A DNA stretch of 6,025 nucleotides. Source: Nitrospina sp. GTDB taxonomy: Bacteria > Nitrospinota > Nitrospinia > Nitrospinales > VA-1. The stretch covers positions 2,646-8,670 of the forward strand of contig DODH01000068.1 in the NCBI GenBank assembly GCA_003545625.1, written 5' to 3'. Below the pieces are notes generated by a model that was given only the letters and a program-made list of their open reading frames with translations, did not search any database and was not told the origin of the DNA. Both the position numbers and the translations under genes were made by a program. Positions 1 through 6,025 of the stretch are shown here, one piece after another (positions within the stretch are counted from its first letter, which is position 1; every line of letters begins with the position of its first letter).

Positions 1-15
1 GATGTAAGCGGTCAT
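1..15 (-). CDS. yejB: Probable start of YejB-like oligopeptide ABC transporter permease (partial, runs off left edge)
   Basis: Only five codons are in the window, reading M-T-A-Y-I on the minus strand. The gene downstream of yejA in the classic yejABEF operon is the inner-membrane permease yejB. As I recall it, the E. coli YejB protein begins M-G-A-Y-L-I, which closely resembles this start. The gap to the yejA stop codon is 36 nt, on the same strand and with no terminator-like hairpin, which fits an operon. There is no clear Shine-Dalgarno sequence in front of the ATG. Identity therefore rests on gene order plus a five-residue match. The sequence just left of the window would settle it: a binding-protein-dependent transport permease of roughly 350 residues is expected. 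Confidence 0.45.
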
Positions 16-51
16 GGAACTATTCAGACGTGTTGGGGAAATGCATGTTTT

Positions 52-1914
52 TTATTGGAGAGATTTTCCTTGTGCCCGTGCGGTTTTCAGTTTTTGGACT
101 TTTTGTTCATCCCACCACCACCATTCAAGAATGTTATTGGCAATGGAGCTTTGCGAGGGATTGATTTTGGGACGGCTGAACTTGTTCCAAAACACCGTCC
201 TATCATAAGCAATATACCAATGTGGCACCATATAAAACTGATGCGTAAGAATCCGATCAAGGGTCTGAATATTGATGACCAGTTCTTTGCGGGTTTTTGC
301 TTTAATGATTCTGTCGATCAATTCATCCAGAGCGGGATTTTTAATGCCCATGTAATTTCTTGTTCCGGGGGTCTCGGCGGCTTCGCTTCCCCACATATAG
401 CGTTGCTCGTTACCGGGCGAGCGGCTTTGTGGATAACCTGCGACGATCATGCCGAATTTGAAATTCCGCAGGCGTTCTTCATATTCGGCGACTTGCACAA
501 CTTTGATGTCCAGATGAACGCCGATCTTTTTCAAATTATTCTTATAGGGTTCGGCGATTCGTTGGAATCCGGGCCCGGCCAGGAGAAGTTCAAACCGCAG
601 TTGGTTATTACCTTTGGTGCGAATGCCAGCGGAACCAATTTTCCATCCGGCGGAATCCAGTAGAGCATTTGCGACCTGAATATTGTTGGCGGCTGATTGG
701 CCTTGTCCCGGTGCGCCTACCGGTTTAGTGAGTGCCGTTTTGGGAACATGGCTTTTATATTTTTCCCGCAGTTTAAGAAGCAGGGTTTTGACCTCACCTT
801 GAGGCAGGCCTTGGGCTTTCATTTCAGGATTGTTGTCGAAATAGCATTCGTTGCGAGTGTATTGTCCATAAAATAGATTTTTATTGCTCCATTCAAAGTC
901 GAATGCCATGGCGATGGCGGCCCGTACCCTGCGGGACTTAAAGAATTCATTCCTCATGTTCATGGCGAATCCCTGCATACCGGCGACCCGGGTGTGTGGA
1001 AATTCTTCACGCAGGTAATAACCTTTTTTAACAAAATCGCCTTTATAATCCAGTGCCCAGTCGCGGGAACTATTTATCAACTGCATGTCGAACTCCCCGC
1101 CTTTGAACGCTTCCCGTTGGGCAACCGGGTCGAGGTAGATTCTGTAAGTGACCCGATCAAAATTGTACCGTCCCCGGTTGATGGCGATATCCTTGCCCCA
1201 CCAATCGGGATTGCGCTTGAAAATAATGTATTTTCCATATTCGTATTTTTCGACTGTGTAGGGTCCGCTGGCAATGGCGATATCATCGAAGTCAGAGCCG
1301 AAGGATTTTCCCTTAGCATCATAAATATGTTTCGGGAAAATCAGCATCTGCCCTGTTATCAAGGGTAGTTCCTGGTTATATATGGCGAAGTGGTAGCGGA
1401 CGGTGTGCGCATCTATTTTTTCAATAGATTTAATATCCTTGAAATACTCTTTATATATGGGATGGTATTCCGGGTCTTTAATGAGGTTGAATGAAAAAAT
1501 AAAATCATCGGCAGTCAGGGGATGTCCATCCGAAAACTGGGCCTGTTTATAAATGTAATAGGTCATGGAAAGCCGGTCTTCTGCCAACTCGACTTTCTCC
1601 ACCAGATTGCCGTATTGCGAAAAGGGTTCGTCATCATCCGCAGAACTGTCCATGGGAGTTTGAAACACCAACTGCCCAATACCGGGCGCGGTTACACCTT
1701 TGAGTGAGGCCGGATTCAATTTGGTGAACGCGCCAAAATCGGACAGCACCAGGTTTCCACCTTTGGGGGCATTGGGATTGGCGTATTTATAATTCTGCCC
1801 GGGTTTGTATTTCAGGTCCTCGGGGCCATATAATGAAAGCCCGTGATGGGGTGTTGCCCAAATTTGTTGGGCAAGGAGCAGTACGATGATGAAAGATGAA
1901 AGAACTTTTGTCAT
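52..1914 (-). CDS. yejA: YejA-like periplasmic oligopeptide-binding protein (SBP family 5)
   Basis: This 620-residue protein is the extracytoplasmic solute-binding component of an ABC importer for peptides. E. coli YejA, about 600 residues, serves the YejABEF system, which also imports microcin C. Residues 1-20 form a Sec signal peptide: a Lys at position 3, a hydrophobic core, and likely cleavage after IWA at residue 20. There is no lipobox Cys, so the mature protein should be free in the periplasm. The mature N-terminus carries the YejA hallmark YANPNAPKGG (44-53). The family-5 signature follows at QFSDGHPLTADDFIFSF (126-142), then SGPYTVEKYEYGKY (216-229) and NPDWWGKD (235-242). Near the C-terminus are four consecutive Trp (598-601) in the E-W4-D segment typical of the family's aromatic tail. 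The frame is intact with a TAA stop. The start codon is the one that gives a proper signal peptide. No strong ribosome-binding site is visible. It likely heads an operon with yejB. The ligand is inferred from the family. Confidence 0.93.
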   Translation of the reverse strand: MTKVLSSFIIVLLLAQQIWATPHHGLSLYGPEDLKYKPGQNYKYANPNAPKGGNLVLSDFGAFTKLNPASLKGVTAPGIGQLVFQTPMDSSADDDEPFSQYGNLVEKVELAEDRLSMTYYIYKQAQFSDGHPLTADDFIFSFNLIKDPEYHPIYKEYFKDIKSIEKIDAHTVRYHFAIYNQELPLITGQMLIFPKHIYDAKGKSFGSDFDDIAIASGPYTVEKYEYGKYIIFKRNPDWWGKDIAINRGRYNFDRVTYRIYLDPVAQREAFKGGEFDMQLINSSRDWALDYKGDFVKKGYYLREEFPHTRVAGMQGFAMNMRNEFFKSRRVRAAIAMAFDFEWSNKNLFYGQYTRNECYFDNNPEMKAQGLPQGEVKTLLLKLREKYKSHVPKTALTKPVGAPGQGQSAANNIQVANALLDSAGWKIGSAGIRTKGNNQLRFELLLAGPGFQRIAEPYKNNLKKIGVHLDIKVVQVAEYEERLRNFKFGMIVAGYPQSRSPGNEQRYMWGSEAAETPGTRNYMGIKNPALDELIDRIIKAKTRKELVINIQTLDRILTHQFYMVPHWYIAYDRTVFWNKFSRPKINPSQSSIANNILEWWWWDEQKVQKLKTARAQGKSLQ

Positions 1915-1935
1915 GGTATATAGAGGTAGTATTAT
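1908..1935 (+). promoter_or_regulatory. Candidate sigma70-type promoter for the radical SAM gene
   Basis: A TTGTCA box at 1908-1913 (5 of 6 matches to TTGACA) is followed, after a 16-nt spacer, by TATTAT at 1930-1935 (5 of 6 matches to TATAAT). Transcription would start near 1942, about 20 nt before the ATG at 1962. The -35 box overlaps the start codon of the divergent yejA gene, so polymerase bound here could interfere with yejA expression. This is a by-eye consensus match with no experimental support. Confidence 0.42.
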
Positions 1936-1946
1936 TTCGAGTTTTT

Positions 1947-1952
1947 ACTATA
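1947..1952 (-). promoter_or_regulatory. Weak candidate -10 element for yejA
   Basis: On the minus strand this reads TATAGT, 5 of 6 matches to the sigma70 -10 consensus. It would put a transcription start near 1940 and a leader of about 26 nt before the yejA ATG. No convincing -35 box lies 16-18 nt upstream; the best is a 3-of-6 match inside the radical SAM coding sequence. The 47-nt intergenic region is very AT-rich, so a chance match is quite possible. Confidence 0.2.
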
Positions 1953-1961
1953 TTAACATTT

Positions 1962-2996
1962 ATGAAATCGGAAACACGAAAATTGTCTGCACGTTATCTT
2001 GAGTTGAGCCGGTCTGAACTGGAGTCTCGGGCTGACCAAGCTTATGAAATTTACCGGGAGTGCCGGGTGTGCCCGCACGCCTGCGGGGTAGATCGCACCC
2101 AGGGGCAAACCGGTTATTGCGGTCAGACCGATCTTCTAAGGGTTTCATCCAGCGTCCTGCATTTTGGCGAGGAACCACCTTTGGTGGGGACGCGAGGTGT
2201 GGGCAATTTGTTTATCACCGCGTGCAATATGCGTTGTGATTATTGCCAGAATTTTCAGATCTCCCAGCTATGGGAAAAAGAGGCACCTGGACTTGAACGA
2301 ACCTATCAATCCATCGCCCGGCAGATGCTACGTTTGCAGGAGGAGGGGGCGCATTTTATCGGTTGGGTTTCCCCCTCGCATGTTGTGCCGGGGCTTCTAA
2401 AAAGTCTGGTGCTGGCACGGGATAGGGGTTTGAAAATCCCCATCATTTATAACACCAATGCTTATGATGCCCTGCCTACCTTAAAACTTCTGGACGGGGT
2501 GGTGGATATTTACCTGCCGGATTTGAAATATGCGCATTCCGTTAACGCGAAGGAGGTTTCGCATATTCAGGAGTATGCGGAATTTTCCCGTGAGGCCGTT
2601 CTGGAAATGTATCGGCAGGTGGGCCCTTTAGTCTTGGGGGAGAATGGGCTGGCTTTGCATGGGTTGTTGGTCCGGCACCTGTTATTGCCGGACGATCTTG
2701 CCGGAACCTGGGAAACTTTGTGTTTCATCGCCCTCGAAATGTCGCCGAGCGTTCCTTTGAGCCTGATGAGCCAGTACCGACCTGTTCATAAAGCCCGGTT
2801 TCCTTTAAACAGGGAGATTACCCTTGAGGAATATGAAAGCGCCATTGCCATGGCGCGGGAACTGGGTTTTGAAAATTTGTACCTTCAATCAATGGCAAAT
2901 AAAGTGCATAATTTGCCGAATTTTGACAATACGGAAAACCCCTTCCCCCTGGATTGCACACAAAACCAGGACAATGCGGCAGTCTGGCAATTATAA
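1962..2996 (+). CDS. PflX-like radical SAM protein (pyruvate formate-lyase activating enzyme homologue, COG1313 type)
   Basis: This 344-residue cytoplasmic protein has the radical SAM motif C88-N-M-R-C92-D-Y-C95, which binds a [4Fe-4S] cluster and S-adenosylmethionine. Upstream is a second Cys group, C34-x2-C37-x3-C41-x11-C53 (CRVCPHAC then GYCG), typical of the PflX-type family and possibly an extra Fe-S or metal site. Other family-like blocks are YNTNAYD (163-169), DIYLPDLKYA (182-191), VRHLLLPDDLAGT (237-249) and LSLMSQYRP (266-274). The length is usual for this group. The substrate is unknown in most members; despite the name, no glycyl-radical enzyme lies in this window. The frame is open from 1896, but that start would overlap the divergent yejA gene and add a 22-residue hydrophobic stretch unlike the family. 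The ATG at 1962 is preferred because it sits just downstream of a promoter-like sequence. No Shine-Dalgarno sequence precedes it. The family call is firm and the function is open. Confidence 0.88.
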   Translation: MKSETRKLSARYLELSRSELESRADQAYEIYRECRVCPHACGVDRTQGQTGYCGQTDLLRVSSSVLHFGEEPPLVGTRGVGNLFITACNMRCDYCQNFQISQLWEKEAPGLERTYQSIARQMLRLQEEGAHFIGWVSPSHVVPGLLKSLVLARDRGLKIPIIYNTNAYDALPTLKLLDGVVDIYLPDLKYAHSVNAKEVSHIQEYAEFSREAVLEMYRQVGPLVLGENGLALHGLLVRHLLLPDDLAGTWETLCFIALEMSPSVPLSLMSQYRPVHKARFPLNREITLEEYESAIAMARELGFENLYLQSMANKVHNLPNFDNTENPFPLDCTQNQDNAAVWQL

Positions 2997-3044
2997 GGAT
3001 AAGGGCTCCTTGTTCTGCAACCCTTTATTTGTTAGTCTTTACCT

Positions 3045-3072
3045 TTGACCCTTTCTGTCCGGTTGTTATGAA
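3045..3072 (+). promoter_or_regulatory. Candidate promoter for the ispG-tig-Rieske gene cluster
   Basis: The 105-nt gap after the radical SAM gene contains TTGACC at 3045-3050 (5 of 6 matches to TTGACA). A 16-nt spacer follows, then TATGAA at 3067-3072 (4 of 6 matches to TATAAT). Transcription would begin near 3079, giving a leader of about 23 nt before the ispG ATG. The -35 match is good and the -10 match mediocre. Read-through from the radical SAM gene is also possible, since I see no strong terminator in the gap. Confidence 0.33.
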
Positions 3073-3101
3073 AGGGGGATATTCCTACAGAATGTGAAAA
3101 T

Positions 3102-4232
3102 ATGAAACCCAGAAAAACACGAAAAATACATATAGGAAAAGTTGAAATTGGTGGCGATGCTCCCATTGCTGTGCAAAGCATGGCGGCAACCCAAACCCAA
3201 AATTTGGAAGCCACGGCTAGGCAGATAGAGATTCTGCAAGCGGCTCAGGCAGATATCATTCGCATTGCTGTGGACAGTGAACAGGATGTAGAGGCTCTGC
3301 GAACCCTGCGCCAACAATTTCCCGATAGTGTTTGGTCGGTGGATCTTCAGGAAAACTACAAACTGGCACCCATCGTTGCACCTTTGGTAGATAAGATCCG
3401 ATACAATCCGGGGCACCTGTTCCATTTGGAAAAAGATAAGACCATTCGTGAGAAAGTGGAGTTTATTGTTAATGCCGCGAAGCAAAACGATTGCGCGATT
3501 CGCATCGGGGTCAACTGTGGTTCGGTAGATCCTGACTACAAGGAACGTTATAAAGACGATTCGGTTGAGGCCATGGTCCGTTCCGCGGTCGACCATTGCC
3601 AAATGCTGGATGAGATGGGTTTTGAGAATTACTGTGTTTCCCTTAAGGATTCTGATTCCCAGAAGGTGATTGAGGCCAATCGGAGATTTTCCAAAGAACG
3701 CCCGGATGTTCCTTTGCATCTGGGAGTGACCGAGGCCGGGCTTCCCCCTGAAGGCATCATTAAGACCCGCATTGCTTTTGAGCAGTTGATTTCAGCGGGG
3801 ATTGGCGATACGATTCGCGTTTCCCTGACTTTGCCAAACGAGGATAAGGGGCAGGAAATTCAGGTAGGTCGGGAAATTCTTAAAGACATTGAGGAAGGCC
3901 GCTTCCGCTCTGTTCCCGAGAATTTTCTCGATGGGTTGAATATTATTGCCTGCCCCAGTTGCTCCCGAGTGGAGAATGAAAAGTTTGTCGATCTGGCACA
4001 GGATGTACGAAAAATGACAGAATATGCTGAAAAGCATAAGCTGACCATTGCGGTGATGGGGTGTCGGGTTAACGGTCCTGGAGAAACTGATGATGCGGAT
4101 CTGGGGCTTTGGTGCGGGCCAACCCGGGTGAATCTGAAAAAGGGAACAGAAACCCTGGGTTCATATTCCTATGAAGAAATACTGGGCCAACTGAAAAAAG
4201 AAATCGATCTGATGATATTTGAAAAGGTTTGA
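3102..4232 (+). CDS. ispG: IspG, 4-hydroxy-3-methylbut-2-enyl diphosphate synthase (divergent subtype)
   Basis: IspG (GcpE) converts 2-C-methyl-D-erythritol 2,4-cyclodiphosphate to HMBPP, the penultimate step of the MEP isoprenoid pathway, in the cytoplasm using a [4Fe-4S] cluster. The 376 residues show an N-terminal TIM-barrel-like part starting at [11 protein letters not shown] (17-27), with ADIIRIAV (50-57), [10 protein letters not shown] (134-143), SLKDSD (180-185), LHLGVTEAG (205-213) and [10 protein letters not shown] (233-242). The C-terminal cluster domain has CPSC (C284, C287), then C321 and E328 in [10 protein letters not shown], matching the three-Cys-plus-Glu ligation known for IspG. 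The segment written VADIHFD in most IspG reads VDLQENY here (80-86), and NPGN reads NPGH (102-105). From memory this resembles planctomycete-type IspG. ATG 3102 is the only ATG, GTG or TTG start after the in-frame stop at 3069-3071. Its ribosome-binding site is weak. The stop codon lies 2 nt before tig, implying coupling. Confidence 0.95.
   Translation: MKPRKTRKIHIGKVEIGGDAPIAVQSMAATQTQNLEATARQIEILQAAQADIIRIAVDSEQDVEALRTLRQQFPDSVWSVDLQENYKLAPIVAPLVDKIRYNPGHLFHLEKDKTIREKVEFIVNAAKQNDCAIRIGVNCGSVDPDYKERYKDDSVEAMVRSAVDHCQMLDEMGFENYCVSLKDSDSQKVIEANRRFSKERPDVPLHLGVTEAGLPPEGIIKTRIAFEQLISAGIGDTIRVSLTLPNEDKGQEIQVGREILKDIEEGRFRSVPENFLDGLNIIACPSCSRVENEKFVDLAQDVRKMTEYAEKHKLTIAVMGCRVNGPGETDDADLGLWCGPTRVNLKKGTETLGSYSYEEILGQLKKEIDLMIFEKV
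4222..4227 (+). promoter_or_regulatory. Ribosome-binding site deciding the tig start
   Basis: AAAAGG lies inside the end of ispG, 7 nt before the ATG at 4235, which is a normal Shine-Dalgarno spacing. It would be only 1 nt from the alternative TTG at 4229, so it selects the ATG. It is the clearest ribosome-binding site in the window and suggests that tig translation is coupled to ispG termination. Confidence 0.55.
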
Positions 4233-4234
4233 AA

Positions 4235-5611
4235 ATGAAATTTGATGTTGAAGAGCTTGAAGGGTTAAAGCGAAAGATCAATATTACCATCCCGGAAGAG
4301 GTGGTGACCAAGCGGGTGAATGAAGCATATAAAGTGTTGAATCGCCAGGTCAAGATACCTGGGTTCCGACCGGGAAAGATTCCGCAGAAAGTACTTGAGA
4401 AACAGGTTCCCATGCAGTCTTTGGGGGATATGTTCCAGGAATTGATGCAGGAATATTATGAGGAGGCGCTTCTTAAATCCGGACTCAAACCCACTGGCCA
4501 GCCGGAGATTGACCATGCGGGGATGCAGAATGTTAAAAGGGACGAGCCTTTGAAATTTGCTGTAATTCTCGATATCAAACCGGAATTAAAAGTTAAGGAT
4601 TATAAGGGGCTTAAATTCAAAAAGAAGGAAGCTGCCGTCAAGGATGAGGAAGTTGAAGAAACTCTGGTAAAAGTTCTCAGCCGCCAGGGTTCCCTGGAAG
4701 AAATGCCGGCGGATTATGCGGTTCAGGATGGGGACATTCTTACTTTGGATTTTGACGGGACCATGGGCGGGGAGGAACTGGAAAATGGCAGCGCAAAGGA
4801 TTTTGAATTGCGAGTGGGTGAAAAGAAAATGCTTCCTGGATTTGAGGATCAATTGATGGGGCATACTCAGGATGAGGACTTCGAGATCAAAGTTGTCCTT
4901 CCTGCCGACTGGAACCAGAAACTGCGCCGGGTCAGTTTTCCCGTTCCGGGAGCTCCTGAAGAGAAGCAGGAAGACGATCGGGCTACCTTTAAAGTCAAAA
5001 TAAAAAAAATCAGAAAACTCCATCTTCCTGAATTGACCGATGAAATTGCTCAACGGGAAGGATTTGATACCGTTGCGGAACTTCGTCGAGGTATCAAGAT
5101 TGATCTGCAAAACCATAAAGACCAGGAGGAGGAGGTGAAGATTAAAGAAGATATTTTTAATATCCTGGTCAAAGATGCCGAGACACCTCCGCCGGATTCG
5201 TTGATAGAGAGAGAACTGAAATTCATGATTGAAGGTATGAAATATCAAATTGCCCAGTCAGGAATGAAACTGGAGGACTCCGGGTTTGAACCTGATAAAG
5301 CTACGAAAGAATGGAGAGAAAGAGCGATCTTTAATACCACTGGCTATATGATGTTGGAATCTGTTGCCGCCGCCGAGAATATCCATGTGACCCAGCAGGA
5401 TATGGAAGCCGAATATGAACTGCTTGCCAACCAGACGAAGCAGAAGGTGGAAGTTATCCAGAAACGGATCATGTCTAATCCAGACTCGTTGAGCCAGACC
5501 ACGACAAAGATATTGGGACAAAAAGCGATGAACTTTATCTACTCCAACTGTGAGTTCAATTTTTATAAAGAAGGCGAGGAGCCTGAAAAAGAGGCCAAAC
5601 AAGAAAGCTGA
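4235..5611 (+). CDS. tig: Trigger factor, ribosome-associated chaperone and peptidyl-prolyl isomerase
   Basis: Trigger factor binds the large ribosomal subunit at the tunnel exit and shields nascent chains. The 458-residue protein (E. coli: 432) has the expected three-domain order. The N-terminal ribosome-binding domain (about 1-115) carries the signature GFRPGKIP (43-50), equivalent to the E. coli GFRKGKVP loop. The FKBP-type isomerase domain (about 155-260) contains DGDILTLDFDG (165-175), the LRVGEKKMLPGFEDQLMG stretch (192-209) and LPELTDE (264-270). The helical C-terminal chaperone domain (about 270-440) ends in a charged, Glu/Lys-rich tail. Two segments account for the extra length: a Pro/Glu-rich loop at about 231-248 inside the isomerase domain, and the stretch around 343-360. 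ATG 4235 is chosen over TTG 4229 because of the AAAAGG ribosome-binding site. In many bacteria tig sits next to clpP-clpX; here it lies 2 nt after ispG and 6 nt before a Rieske gene instead. Confidence 0.95.
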   Translation: MKFDVEELEGLKRKINITIPEEVVTKRVNEAYKVLNRQVKIPGFRPGKIPQKVLEKQVPMQSLGDMFQELMQEYYEEALLKSGLKPTGQPEIDHAGMQNVKRDEPLKFAVILDIKPELKVKDYKGLKFKKKEAAVKDEEVEETLVKVLSRQGSLEEMPADYAVQDGDILTLDFDGTMGGEELENGSAKDFELRVGEKKMLPGFEDQLMGHTQDEDFEIKVVLPADWNQKLRRVSFPVPGAPEEKQEDDRATFKVKIKKIRKLHLPELTDEIAQREGFDTVAELRRGIKIDLQNHKDQEEEVKIKEDIFNILVKDAETPPPDSLIERELKFMIEGMKYQIAQSGMKLEDSGFEPDKATKEWRERAIFNTTGYMMLESVAAAENIHVTQQDMEAEYELLANQTKQKVEVIQKRIMSNPDSLSQTTTKILGQKAMNFIYSNCEFNFYKEGEEPEKEAKQES

Positions 5612-5617
5612 AATTTT

Positions 5618-6025
5618 ATGAAATACGTAAAAATCATGCCAGAGGAGGATCTCCCTATTGGCAAGTCCGCCATCATATCAGCCGGCGAGGCTGAGATCGC
5701 TCTTTTTAACTATAAGGGAAAATATTATGCCATTGCCAACAAGTGCCCACATAGAGGTTCGCCTTTGGGAGAAGGACGTATTGAAGAAGGCATTGTAATT
5801 TGTCCGGGCCATGAATGGCGTTTTAAATTGGAAAGTGGAGCAAATATGCAGAATCCCGAGCTGTTTATCCCAACCTACCCGGTAAAGACCAAAAACGATA
5901 ATATTTACATCGGACTGGAGGGGGAAAGCGGAAATATTGCCTACGGAAAAAAAGCTTCCACTTTGCCGTCGAGCCTCAAGTTCAGTGTTCCCACCATTCA
6001 AAAGCCGCGCAATCCGGAAGAAGAA
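5618..6025 (+). CDS. Rieske [2Fe-2S] domain protein (3' end beyond the window)
   Basis: The frame is open from ATG 5618 to the right edge, giving 136 residues without a stop. It holds a complete Rieske domain at about 1-100. The cluster-binding motifs are C43-P-H45-R-G and C62-P-G-H65, that is C-x-H-x16-C-x2-H, with two Cys and two His as ligands. The surrounding pattern (NYKGKYYAIANKCPH, then GHEWRF) is like soluble Rieske ferredoxins of the NirD and ring-hydroxylase ferredoxin type. The CPHRG form also occurs in oxygenase alpha subunits. There is no signal peptide or membrane segment, so it should be a cytoplasmic electron carrier or the N-terminal domain of a larger enzyme. Residues beyond about 105 (Lys/Ser/Pro-rich, ending QKPRNPEEE) exceed a minimal ferredoxin and hint at a linker to another domain. 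It starts 6 nt after tig with only a weak ribosome-binding site, so it is probably in the same operon. Its redox partner is unknown. Confidence 0.88.
   Translation, partial: MKYVKIMPEEDLPIGKSAIISAGEAEIALFNYKGKYYAIANKCPHRGSPLGEGRIEEGIVICPGHEWRFKLESGANMQNPELFIPTYPVKTKNDNIYIGLEGESGNIAYGKKASTLPSSLKFSVPTIQKPRNPEEE

Noticed and set aside
112..126. Short CCA repeat in yejA, considered as a microsatellite
   Set aside because: It is the reverse complement of four consecutive Trp codons in the aromatic C-terminal segment usual for YejA-like proteins, so protein conservation explains it.
55..663. 202-residue plus-strand open frame opposite yejA
   Set aside because: It lies entirely antisense to a well-supported family-5 binding protein and its translation shows no recognisable domain, so it is a shadow frame.
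1896..1961. 22-residue N-terminal extension of the radical SAM protein, resembling a hydrophobic segment
   Set aside because: It would overlap the divergent yejA start and the promoter-like boxes, and family members begin close to the Cys-rich region without a membrane anchor.
2999..3035. AAGGG...CCCTT inverted pair followed by a T-rich stretch after the radical SAM gene, considered as a terminator
   Set aside because: The stem is only about 5 bp with a loop of about 15 nt, and the following tract is interrupted by G and A. This is too weak to call.
3068..3097. Nine-codon mini-frame (ATG to TGA) just upstream of ispG, considered as a leader peptide
   Set aside because: Its ATG falls inside the candidate -10 box, so it would probably not be transcribed. 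It has no ribosome-binding site and no regulatory codon pattern.
3066..3719. 217-residue minus-strand open frame opposite ispG
   Set aside because: It is antisense to the conserved ispG coding sequence and shows no protein-family features.
4586..5248. 220-residue minus-strand open frame opposite tig
   Set aside because: It is Phe/Leu-rich because it reads the reverse of Lys/Glu codons in trigger factor, which produces a false membrane-like composition.

Overview
The window looks like an ordinary chromosomal segment of a Gram-negative bacterium. The evidence is a signal-peptide-bearing, non-lipidated periplasmic binding protein, MEP-pathway isoprenoid synthesis and a bacterial trigger factor. 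Base composition is moderate and genes are tightly packed. The lineage cannot be fixed from the sequence. The IspG resembles the divergent type I associate with Planctomycetes and some marine phyla rather than the E. coli type. A Nitrospinota-like or related aquatic lineage is possible, but this is a weak guess.

Layout. Positions 1-1914 run on the minus strand: a complete yejA-like oligopeptide-binding protein gene (52-1914), followed 36 nt downstream by the first five codons of what is probably the partner permease gene yejB (15 down to 1). A 47-nt AT-rich divergent intergenic region (1915-1961) separates this from the plus-strand genes. These are a PflX-like radical SAM protein (1962-2996), ispG (3102-4232), trigger factor tig (4235-5611) and a Rieske [2Fe-2S] protein (5618 to beyond the right edge). 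No stretch over 300 nt lacks a gene, and I see no RNA gene, mobile element, CRISPR array or large repeat.

How the genes relate. yejA and yejB would form an ABC peptide-uptake operon. ispG, tig and the Rieske gene are separated by only 2 and 6 nt, so they are probably co-transcribed from a promoter candidate at 3045-3072. The radical SAM gene has its own promoter candidate (1908-1935), whose -35 box overlaps the yejA start codon. Three plus-strand products carry Fe-S clusters (radical SAM protein, IspG, Rieske), but no shared pathway is evident.

I found no clear new biological system. The points most worth a second look are the altered active-site motifs of IspG, the ispG-tig-Rieske linkage with an unexplained Rieske C-terminal extension, and the general lack of Shine-Dalgarno sequences.
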